Positions 1-5,983 of a DNA stretch of 7,340 nt are shown one piece after another. The first letter of the stretch is position 1; each line of letters opens with the position of its first letter. The translations under genes were made by a program, and so were the position numbers. This DNA comes from Betaproteobacteria bacterium. GTDB taxonomy: Bacteria > Pseudomonadota > Gammaproteobacteria > Burkholderiales > Burkholderiaceae_C. The notes beneath the pieces are model-generated. The model did not search any database, was not told where the DNA came from, and saw only the letters and a program-made list of their open reading frames with translations. The DNA lies in contig CANFOR010000143.1 in the NCBI GenBank assembly GCA_947448675.1, forward strand, positions 1-7,340. The letters run 5' to 3'.

Positions 1-9
1 CAACTCAAG

Positions 10-2157
10 TTAGCGCAACACCGCGCTGGCATCTGCCGCTTTGATCAAAGCATCGGCATCTTCGGCCAGCAAAAAGCCGTGGAGTATCGCATTGAGCGCG
101 GCCTTGCGCACCGCGGCTACATACCCGGCGTGCGAACCATAGCGTTCCTCCAACGAAAGCCGTGGGTCGCCACTGGCTTGGCGCTCTTGCGCCGTTTTGG
201 CAAAGGGCAGCATGCCGCCGACGTAATTGCAAATTTGGCCTTGGTGAAAAGGCTTGGCACCTCCTGCGCTGATGTTCCAGCCCAAGTAGGTGCCCAACGG
301 GGCGTCGGCCAGCACCACGGGCACACCCCCGCGTTCATTGCCGTCGGCATCAACTTTGGGTGCGAGCATGGGCAAGACCTGCAAAATGCCGGGAGGGGCC
401 TTAGAAGCAATGCCCGAGCCGTCGGCTTTGTTAAAGCCTGGACCCCAGTCGTAGTCGAACACCGGCAAGATGAAATCGGCCTCGGGCAGGGTAGCGCGCA
501 AACCCGGCAAGGTGGGGAAGCCAATGCCCTGTTTGCTGGCCGCGCCCAAGTTGCCATCGGCTATCGTGGGCCAACGGCTGGCGGGAGGCTCGCTTCCCTT
601 CATCACCCAATTGCGAAAGTGCACACGCAGGGCGTTGACCGTTTCAGTATGGGGCATGGGGTTGGCGGGCAAAATACCTTGGCCGTAGTTGTTGCCAGGG
701 CACATGGCCCCCGTCGCGGGCAAACCGACACCGGGCAAGCTGCTGTCGAACCCACCCGCACCACCGCCGTGGTGTGAGCTGGCAATATAGTAGCGCCGCA
801 CGTTGGCGGGCAGGGGCAAATCGACCTTGCCGTCGGTACCCACCCAAGCGGGCGTGAGCTTTAAAGCCCACACCTCGGCCGAGCCAAAGTGTTCAATGAT
901 TTTTGGGCAAGTTTGGCTAGCCAAACAACGGTCTTGGATGCTGCCCACGGCCCCACCGCGCAAAGCATCGGTTTGCGGCAACCACCATTGCGGGCCTTCG
1001 CTGCCCGCTTGGTACAGCTCTAACACGCCGTCGGGTTGGGCCCAGCGAAAGTTCAACGCAATGCGGCGCCCGGCGATGATGGGCCACAGGCCGTCGTGCA
1101 CCTTCGCACCTGCCGTGCCCTGCTCCACTTGGTTAAACCCCAAATGCAACCAGGCGCGCAAGAAGTTGCCCGACTGCGAAATGCCGCGCCCGATGCTGTA
1201 CTTCACCGCCTTGGCAACGGGGTTGGCAGTGCCTGCATCGTCTGCGCTAGCAGTTTTAAAGAACTGACCTACATCGCGCCAAGCGGCAAAGCCAATGCCC
1301 AGCACGTAAGGGTCGGCGGCCTTGAAAACCACTTGGTAGAGCTTGCTGGCCTCAAAGCCGTTCTTCAAGCAAATTTGCGTGGGATCGGGCGTGCCGGGAA
1401 AGGGGTTGGCGGTGTCACAACGCGCCCAAGCCCAGTCGCTGGCAGGAATGCTTTGCTCGCCAAAGACCTCACCCCGCGTGGACTCGCCAGTGCGCGACAC
1501 CAAGCTGGCTTGCCGCGTGTCCAAGCTCTGTGGTTTATAGGGTAGGGGGTTAACCTGCACCATGAGCGGCTGCGAGCCGGGGCCGCTGCGGTTGACGATG
1601 CGGCCCAGCACCTCGCCGGTAATTGCGCTACCGCCCTCGCCTTTGGCCACGGGCACTTGCAGCCAGTGCGTGCCCGTGACCGACATAGTGGAGCGCACTG
1701 CCGTGGCACCCACGTTGTCTCCCTGCCAAGCACTCATGAGGTTGATGTCGCCCATGGCGCGCTCAGCTGCTTGGCTGGCGTAGTTGGGCAATATGGTGCC
1801 GCGATTGGGCACGTCTTGCCACATCAGGCCACTGGCCTTGCCCATGTCCACCGGCTTGGTGAGTACGAAGCTGGCCACATAGCGCACCTTGCCGCCTGCG
1901 TCTTTGGCCAGTTCAATGTCTTGGATGATGCGGTTACCGGGCTGCTGGGGGTCGAGCTCGCCAAAGGCGCGCCCTGCGATTTGCTCATAGGGCAAGCCAC
2001 CTGCCACGGTCGGCATGGGCTTGGTTTCGTCAACAACGATGCGCAGCACGCGGGCTTGCGCAGTTTGCAGCAGCAGCGAACCCGCCAAGCTAGCCATTAC
2101 CGTAAAAAAACCAGCGCGCAAAACCGTGCGCAGCATTGCACTAAGAGCCCACTTCAT
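10..2157 (-). CDS. Secreted alpha/beta-hydrolase-domain protein (large, substrate unknown)
   Basis: The product is 715 residues. Residues 1-35 form a signal peptide: basic start (MKWALSAMLRTVLR), hydrophobic core about 15-30, and a cleavage site after TAQA, so the protein should reach the periplasm or outside. The body resembles the large 'alpha/beta hydrolase domain' family (Abhydrolase_10, named from memory). Residues 323-333 (GRGISQSGNFL) look like its nucleophile elbow, with Ser327 or Ser329 as nucleophile. Residues 457-465 (YIASSHHGG) match the place of the usual catalytic His. The substrate is not known; an ester or lactone is a guess. The start at 2157 is preferred over an in-frame TTG at 2169 because GGAG lies 6 nt upstream of it and the signal peptide then begins normally. 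It is the third gene of the regulator/malonyl-CoA decarboxylase operon, 36 nt after the decarboxylase. Cys411 and Cys417, among others, could form disulphides. The family call is fairly firm, the function is not. Confidence 0.8.
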   Translation of the reverse strand: MKWALSAMLRTVLRAGFFTVMASLAGSLLLQTAQARVLRIVVDETKPMPTVAGGLPYEQIAGRAFGELDPQQPGNRIIQDIELAKDAGGKVRYVASFVLTKPVDMGKASGLMWQDVPNRGTILPNYASQAAERAMGDINLMSAWQGDNVGATAVRSTMSVTGTHWLQVPVAKGEGGSAITGEVLGRIVNRSGPGSQPLMVQVNPLPYKPQSLDTRQASLVSRTGESTRGEVFGEQSIPASDWAWARCDTANPFPGTPDPTQICLKNGFEASKLYQVVFKAADPYVLGIGFAAWRDVGQFFKTASADDAGTANPVAKAVKYSIGRGISQSGNFLRAWLHLGFNQVEQGTAGAKVHDGLWPIIAGRRIALNFRWAQPDGVLELYQAGSEGPQWWLPQTDALRGGAVGSIQDRCLASQTCPKIIEHFGSAEVWALKLTPAWVGTDGKVDLPLPANVRRYYIASSHHGGGAGGFDSSLPGVGLPATGAMCPGNNYGQGILPANPMPHTETVNALRVHFRNWVMKGSEPPASRWPTIADGNLGAASKQGIGFPTLPGLRATLPEADFILPVFDYDWGPGFNKADGSGIASKAPPGILQVLPMLAPKVDADGNERGGVPVVLADAPLGTYLGWNISAGGAKPFHQGQICNYVGGMLPFAKTAQERQASGDPRLSLEERYGSHAGYVAAVRKAALNAILHGFLLAEDADALIKAADASAVLR
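911..926. repeat. Perfect 16-bp palindrome inside the hydrolase gene
   Basis: GTTTGGCTAGCCAAAC equals its own reverse complement. It lies within codons for the CLASQTC segment (residues 411-417) of the secreted hydrolase. No role can be read from the sequence; it may be a chance result of codon choice. Confidence 0.6.
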
Positions 2158-2163
2158 ACTTGT

Positions 2164-2167
2164 CTCC
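2164..2167 (-). promoter_or_regulatory. Ribosome binding site of the secreted hydrolase
   Basis: On the minus strand the sequence reads TTTGGAGACAAGTATG. GGAG ends 6 nt before the ATG at 2157, which is ideal spacing. It decides the start against the upstream TTG codon at 2169, which would lie on the far side of this site. Confidence 0.75.
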
Positions 2168-2193
2168 AAATTATTTTGATTGCTTCGCTTCGC

Positions 2194-3522
2194 CTAAGCC
2201 AACAATGACTGCACCTGGCTGGACACTGCAATTTTGCCCTGCTCCAAGCCTGCGCGGTGTTTGTCTAAGCGCTTGATGTCGTATAAATAATTCACCATCA
2301 AACCATACGACTGCTTCATGCCCTTTACCGATGGATCGCCCGCCCAATTGAGACACTCAACCCGTGCCCCATTGCCTAAGTGGAATCGTGCCACAGGGTC
2401 CAGCGGTTTTCCATCCGTCATTTCCCGCCCCAGGTACTGGGCAGCGCGCTCCATCAGGGCTTTGCGCAACGCGGCGTCTTCGGCCAGCGCCAATACATCG
2501 ACCTCTTGCAAGGAGCTGGCCAAGCTGGCCGCATTGCGACCCAGCCAGTTGCGCAAACCAGGAATCGGCGAGAGCGTAGAAAATGTTTTCAAGCGCGGAA
2601 ATTCCGCCTTGAGCGTTTCCACCACGCGTTTGATGAGCGAGTCGCCAAAGCTCACGCCGCGCAAGCCGCTTTGGGTATTGCTGATGGAGTAAAAAATGGC
2701 CGTCGTGGCTCTGCGCAAGTCGGCTGCAGCACCAAATTCGTCGAGCAAGGGCGTAATGCAATGGGCCACTTCGTCCATCAAGGCCACCTCAACAAAAATC
2801 AGCGGCTCATTGGGCAAACGGGGGTGGAAAAAACCATAGCAACGGCGATCGGAGTCGAGCCGGTTTTTCAAATCGGCCCAGCTTTTGATGTCGTGCACGG
2901 CCTCGTACTGGATGAGCTTTTCAACCAAAGAAGCGGGCGAATCCCAGCTGATGCGCCGCAGCTCTAAAAAGCCCACGTCGAACCAAGTGGAGAACATGTA
3001 TTCCATCTCCACATCCAGCGCGGCCAAGCGTTTATCGGTCTTGAGTGCACTTTGAAATTCGGCCCGCATGTCAACCAAGAAGCGAATGCCTTCGGGGTTG
3101 ACGCTAAAGCGTTGCAGCAAACGCCTGCGTGGCGACACCGTGGCGCGGCGCAGGCGCACTTCAGCGGCGGCCTCATCGGGCGTGCCTACGGCAGCGGCGT
3201 ATTGGGCTTGCGCGGCCCGCGCTTTTTGCGGGTCGGCCAAAAACTGCTCGCTCATCAGCAGCCACATATCGCGCCGTTGTTCGGGAAGGGCTTTGGCGTA
3301 CCACTGGGCAATGCCCTGGGCCCGACGCCCACCTTCGACCTCGCTCACACGGGCGTCGATCACGGCGCGCAGTTCTTCGAGCGTGCGACGCAGCACGCGC
3401 GGCGACAACGCCTCTTCCTTGTGGCGCAGACTGCCCCCCAAGCGCTCTTGAGTGGTGCGCAGTGCTGACTCTGCGCTGGCCCGTTTTACTATATTTTTGA
3501 TAGCTGACAAGCTAATTTTCAT
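2194..3522 (-). CDS. Malonyl-CoA decarboxylase
   Basis: The enzyme converts malonyl-CoA to acetyl-CoA and CO2, in the cytoplasm. The 442 residues are a normal bacterial length. An N-terminal helical region (about 1-190) is followed by the acyltransferase-like catalytic domain, with FFHPRLPNEPLIFVEVAL at 231-248, FYSISNTQSGLRGVSFG at 277-293, TLSPIPGL at 316-323, FHLGNGA at 380-386 and SYGLMVNYLY at 405-414. Aligning from memory with human MLYCD, the catalytic Ser329, His423 and Tyr456 correspond to Ser318, His381 and Tyr414, all present; human Glu302 is Ser291 here, which I believe is usual in bacteria. The ATG overlaps the stop of the GntR regulator as ATGA, so translation is probably coupled. 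With a FadR-type regulator in front, malonate or malonyl-CoA use (mat-like, matA equivalent) is likely, but no malonyl-CoA synthetase is in the window. An alternative role is trimming excess malonyl-CoA. There is no organelle-type targeting sequence. Confidence 0.95.
   Translation of the reverse strand: MKISLSAIKNIVKRASAESALRTTQERLGGSLRHKEEALSPRVLRRTLEELRAVIDARVSEVEGGRRAQGIAQWYAKALPEQRRDMWLLMSEQFLADPQKARAAQAQYAAAVGTPDEAAAEVRLRRATVSPRRRLLQRFSVNPEGIRFLVDMRAEFQSALKTDKRLAALDVEMEYMFSTWFDVGFLELRRISWDSPASLVEKLIQYEAVHDIKSWADLKNRLDSDRRCYGFFHPRLPNEPLIFVEVALMDEVAHCITPLLDEFGAAADLRRATTAIFYSISNTQSGLRGVSFGDSLIKRVVETLKAEFPRLKTFSTLSPIPGLRNWLGRNAASLASSLQEVDVLALAEDAALRKALMERAAQYLGREMTDGKPLDPVARFHLGNGARVECLNWAGDPSVKGMKQSYGLMVNYLYDIKRLDKHRAGLEQGKIAVSSQVQSLLA
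3501..3514. repeat. Short inverted repeat in an AT-rich gene junction
   Basis: TAGCT (3501-3505), four bases, then AGCTA (3510-3514) form a 5-bp stem inside codons 3-7 of the malonyl-CoA decarboxylase gene. The surrounding 3486-3550 is much richer in A and T than the genes on either side. The sequence TATTTTTGATAGCTG resembles a small interspersed repeat I recall from Comamonadaceae intergenic regions, but one copy in one window cannot prove this. Confidence 0.35.
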
Positions 3523-4214
3523 ATGCTTAATCGGCCTTTTTTATTTTTAGACAGCTCCCGCAAAGCGGTACGCTGGCGGGTCAGATGGGTGCGCATGGCG
3601 GCCTCGGCACCTTCAGGGTCACGCGCTTGTAATGCCGCAAAAATGGCCATGTGTTCGGCCACACTTTGGGCCAAACGGCCCGGCGCATGCAGTTGCTGCA
3701 AACGCGCCAGCTTGAGAATTTTGCGCAGGTCGGCAATGCATTGCGCCAACCAACGGTTATTGGCCAAATGGATGATGGCCTCGTGGATCAGCACATTGCT
3801 GGCGTAGTACTCGGCAATTTTTCCTGCGGCGGCAAGCTTCTGCAATTTTTTGTGCAGCACGGCCAACTCACCCAAATCAGCGTCACTGGCATGGCGCGCG
3901 GCCTCGAAGGCGCAGCGCCCTTCCAGCAAGGCGATGACGGGGAAGATTTCGTCGAGGTCTTGCTCGGTCACGGCGTTCACAAAACAGCCGCGCCGAGGCT
4001 CGTGGCGCACCAAACCTTCGGCGGTGAGCACCTTCAGCGCTTCGCGCAAGGGCGTGCGCGAGATGCTGAGCGACTCGCATAAACTGGGTTCATCTAAAAA
4101 AGCGCCCGGCTGCAATTGCCCCGTAAAAATACGCTCGCGCAGCTTGTCGGCCACCTCGCTGTGCAGAGACGGCGAAGGGCTTGCTCGGTACGATTGCAAT
4201 TGGACAATGGCCAT
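3519..4214 (-). CDS. GntR-family transcription regulator, FadR/FCD subfamily (MatR-like)
   Basis: This 231-residue protein has the normal two-domain FadR layout. Residues 16-79 are the winged helix-turn-helix, with SISRTPLREALKVLTAEGLV at 50-69 containing the recognition helix and HEPRRGCFV at 71-79 the wing. Residues 87-220 are the all-helical FCD effector domain. The FCD metal/ligand residues are Asn140, His144, His188 and His210; the first is usually Asp. Such proteins bind small organic acids and leave DNA when bound. Because it heads the operon with malonyl-CoA decarboxylase, the likely effector is malonate or a related acid, as for rhizobial MatR; this is inference from context. The ATG at 4214 has no Shine-Dalgarno sequence, but a strong promoter places the transcript start only about five bases before it, so the mRNA may be nearly leaderless. 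The nested palindromes over the promoter suggest autoregulation. The stop overlaps the next start as ATGA. Confidence 0.92.
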   Translation of the reverse strand: MAIVQLQSYRASPSPSLHSEVADKLRERIFTGQLQPGAFLDEPSLCESLSISRTPLREALKVLTAEGLVRHEPRRGCFVNAVTEQDLDEIFPVIALLEGRCAFEAARHASDADLGELAVLHKKLQKLAAAGKIAEYYASNVLIHEAIIHLANNRWLAQCIADLRKILKLARLQQLHAPGRLAQSVAEHMAIFAALQARDPEGAEAAMRTHLTRQRTALRELSKNKKGRLSI

Positions 4215-4242
4215 AATTACGCGTAATTATAGATAATTACGC
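4213..4242. promoter_or_regulatory. Probable operator of the GntR regulator: three TAATTA repeats, nested palindromes
   Basis: TAATTA occurs at 4214, 4224 and 4234, exactly 10 bp apart, so all three face the same side of the helix. The first two make a perfect 18-bp palindrome, ATAATTACGCGTAATTAT (4213-4230). The second and third make a 22-bp inverted repeat (4221-4242) that matches except for its central two bases, with GT...AC ends typical of FadR-family operators. The array covers the -10 box, the expected transcript start and the start codon of the regulator gene, so a bound repressor would block RNA polymerase. The symmetry is directly visible; the identity of the bound protein is inferred from position. 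Confidence 0.75.
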
Positions 4243-4254
4243 AACAAGTGTCTT
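4226..4254 (-). promoter_or_regulatory. Sigma-70-type promoter of the regulator/decarboxylase/hydrolase operon
   Basis: On the minus strand, AAGACA (4249-4254, 4 of 6 matches to TTGACA) lies 17 bp before a perfect TATAAT (4226-4231). The transcript should start near 4218-4219, only about five bases before the ATG, giving a leaderless or nearly leaderless message; this fits the absence of a Shine-Dalgarno sequence. The -10 box lies inside the palindromic operator. Confidence 0.65.
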
Positions 4255-4445
4255 GGCGCATACCAATCGCTTTGCGCAGCTTGGCTGCTGGCGCGCCCAG
4301 TAGCACGGAAAAGAAAGGAAATAAATCACGACATGCAACTGAATGATTGACTGCCATGCTGCCATGCGGCACCACGGCAGTACATTGGACTTACTTTGTA
4401 CCCATCAAAAAAACAGATTTTCCACATCCCAAACTAAGCTCCAAA

Positions 4446-5072
4446 ATGCCAACCATCTTTTCAAGCCCGCGCAGCCTTCTCTGCACCCTCTGTGCAGCCT
4501 TCGTACTCGCCTTGGTTGCTTGCAGCACACCTCCTGCTCCGCCACCACCACCGCCACCCGCGCCGATTGCGGTCTACACCGGCCCCACTTTGCCGATTGA
4601 GCAGTCTGAGCGTGGCGTACAAATCTTTTTGCCCAGCGCGGTGTTGTTTGACATCGGTAAGGCCGACTTCAGAGCCGCCGACGCAGCGCCCTACCTGGAG
4701 CGCATCGCCCAGTTGCTCAAAACCAAAACCAGCAAAAACGTGTCGATTGAAGGCCATACCGACAACGTCGGCAGCGCAGCGAGCAACCAAGCTTTGAGCG
4801 TGGCCCGCGCGCAATCTTTGCTCAAGGCGCTGGCAGAGCGTGGAGTGCCCGAGGGCCGCATGGTCGCAGTAGGTTATGCATTCAACCGCCCCATTGCCTC
4901 CAACGCCACCGACGAAGGCAAGAAGCTCAACCGCCGCGTGGAGCTACTGATCTTGGACGAAAAAATAGCCACCATCACCCAAGGCGAAGCACCCAATGCC
5001 TTTGAGTCGGCTTGGTCGAACTTGAAGAAAATGATCGATAGCGGTGCCGTTAAAGCCGTGGAGTCCAAATGA
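4446..5072 (+). CDS. OmpA-family peptidoglycan-binding lipoprotein, proline-rich
   Basis: From the ATG at 4446 the product has 208 residues. Residues 1-26 are a lipoprotein signal with lipobox LVAC; Cys26 would be lipidated by Lgt, whose gene is nearby at 5984-6799, and the protein anchored probably in the outer membrane. A proline-rich stretch (29-40, seven prolines in a row) is followed by an OmpA C-terminal domain at about 58-170. It has LFDIGKADF at 67-75, the peptidoglycan-binding Asp106 in GHTDN (103-107) and the matching Arg in LNRRVEL (161-167), so it should bind the meso-diaminopimelate of the cell wall. A tail of about 38 residues (171-208) follows, of unknown role. Longer in-frame starts exist (ATG at 4356, TTG at 4347), but they would bury the lipobox behind a long N-terminus; no start has a good Shine-Dalgarno sequence at normal spacing. 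The stop overlaps the next gene's ATG, so the two are probably translated together. Pal itself is a relative, but the proline stretch and the tail differ from Pal. Confidence 0.88.
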   Translation: MPTIFSSPRSLLCTLCAAFVLALVACSTPPAPPPPPPPAPIAVYTGPTLPIEQSERGVQIFLPSAVLFDIGKADFRAADAAPYLERIAQLLKTKTSKNVSIEGHTDNVGSAASNQALSVARAQSLLKALAERGVPEGRMVAVGYAFNRPIASNATDEGKKLNRRVELLILDEKIATITQGEAPNAFESAWSNLKKMIDSGAVKAVESK

Positions 5073-5971
5073 TGCAGCGGCGCGACTTTGCAGGTTTGGC
5101 CCTTGCAGCGGGTAGCAGTGCGCTGTGGGCACAAAGCAACCGCCCCGCCGCTCCACCTGCGGGCACGGGCAACGGCGTAGACCGCTCGGTGCGCAAAATT
5201 GGCCTGGCCCTGGGCGCAGGCTCGGCCCGGGGTTTTGCCCATATTGGCGTGCTCAAAGCCTTGGACGAAGCGGGCTTTAAAGCCGACGTTGTCGCTGGCA
5301 CCAGCGCGGGCTCCTTGGTTGGCGTGTTCTATGCCGCTGGCTACACGCCATGGCAAATGGAAGAGGTCGCCTTAAAAGTGCGCGACATCGACGTAGCCGA
5401 TATTTCCAGCGCCTCCAAGCGCGGCATGTTTGCCGGTGACGCCTTGCAAAAATTGGTCAATGAATACGTCAAAAACACGCCACTAGAGCGCTTGAAACTA
5501 CCCTTCGCAGCAGTGGCGACCAACCTCAAAACAGGCGAGCAAGTATCACTGCGCAGTGGTGACAGTGGCGCTGCGGTGCGCGCTTCGTGTTCAATTCCTG
5601 GCGTATTTGTGCCCGCAACTATCGCAGGCGTGGAGTTGGTAGACGGCGGCTTGGTCAGTCCGCTGCCCGTCAAGGCCGCGCGCATGCTGGGGGCCGACTT
5701 TGTGATTGCCGTTGACGTTGGCAGCAAGCCATCGAACAACCCCCACGGCGGCTTGTACGAAGTGCTGCTGCAGTCGTTTGAGATCATGGGCCGCTCGCTC
5801 ACGCAGCTCGAAGCGCAAACCGCCGACTACGTGATCCGCCCCGACACCCAGCGCTTTTCGAGCAGCGACTTCTCTGTGCGCAAAGACCTCATCCAAGCCG
5901 GTTACGAAGCCGGGTTGGTGGCCGTTGGCGAACTGCGCTCGCGCATGGGCGCTCGGCAAAAGCGCAAATAG
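5069..5971 (+). CDS. Patatin-like phospholipase with a twin-arginine-like signal
   Basis: The 300 residues carry all patatin hallmarks: the glycine-rich oxyanion loop GAGSARG (49-55), the nucleophile elbow GTSAG (77-81, Ser79) and the catalytic DGG (192-194, Asp192), plus RASCSIPGVF (171-180). The family hydrolyses acyl chains from phospholipids or related lipids using a Ser-Asp dyad; it is closest in style to RssA-type bacterial patatins. Unlike plain RssA, it begins with MMQRRDFAGLALAAGSSALW, which looks like a short Tat signal (RRDF then a hydrophobic run), then an alanine/proline-rich linker to about residue 41. Export to the periplasm is therefore likely, possibly with an uncleaved anchor because the cleavage site is weak. 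The start ATGATG overlaps the stop of the OmpA-type lipoprotein, so either of the first two Met codons may serve. The coupling suggests the lipase works in the envelope with that lipoprotein. The substrate is unknown. Confidence 0.9.
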   Translation: MMQRRDFAGLALAAGSSALWAQSNRPAAPPAGTGNGVDRSVRKIGLALGAGSARGFAHIGVLKALDEAGFKADVVAGTSAGSLVGVFYAAGYTPWQMEEVALKVRDIDVADISSASKRGMFAGDALQKLVNEYVKNTPLERLKLPFAAVATNLKTGEQVSLRSGDSGAAVRASCSIPGVFVPATIAGVELVDGGLVSPLPVKAARMLGADFVIAVDVGSKPSNNPHGGLYEVLLQSFEIMGRSLTQLEAQTADYVIRPDTQRFSSSDFSVRKDLIQAGYEAGLVAVGELRSRMGARQKRK

Positions 5972-5972
5972 A

Positions 5973-5980
5973 CGCTAGCG
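5973..5980. repeat. 8-bp palindrome between converging genes
   Basis: CGCTAGCG fills most of the 12-nt gap (5972-5983) between the patatin and lgt stop codons. It is followed by no T-run on either strand, so it is not a convincing intrinsic terminator. I see no other terminator for either gene. Confidence 0.4.
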
Positions 5981-5983
5981 CTA

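Noticed and set aside
79..777. 232-codon plus-strand open frame opposite the secreted hydrolase
   Set aside because: It lies wholly inside a gene with a clear signal peptide and family motifs; its translation has no recognisable domain and reflects GC-rich antisense codon bias.
2380..2967. 195-codon plus-strand open frame opposite malonyl-CoA decarboxylase
   Set aside because: It overlaps the conserved catalytic domain in antisense and shows no motif or ribosome site of its own.
4276..4288. GCAGC-TTG-GCTGC hairpin in the intergenic region, considered as a terminator
   Set aside because: The stem is only five pairs, no T-run follows on either strand, and it lies upstream of both divergent operons, where no transcript needs to end.
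4385..4413. TTGGAC at 4385-4390 considered as the -35 of a lipoprotein promoter
   Set aside because: At 17 bp spacing the -10 position reads only A residues, so no credible -10 box pairs with it.
4347..4445. 33-residue N-terminal extension of the lipoprotein from TTG 4347 or ATG 4356
   Set aside because: It would put a long polar stretch before the signal core and lipobox; the ATG at 4446 gives a normal 26-residue lipoprotein signal.
4537..4565. CCACCACC-type run considered as a microsatellite or CRISPR-like repeat
   Set aside because: It is simply the codons of the proline-rich stretch after the lipobox; there are no spacers and no repeat unit beyond the codon.
4343..4600. 85-codon frame starting ATGATTGAC before the lipoprotein
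   Set aside because: It runs out of frame through the lipoprotein signal and proline codons, and its translation is low-complexity and unrecognisable.
5341..5802. 153-codon minus-strand open frame within the patatin gene
   Set aside because: It is a shadow of the patatin catalytic domain, with no domain, no start signal and no neighbour on that strand nearby.
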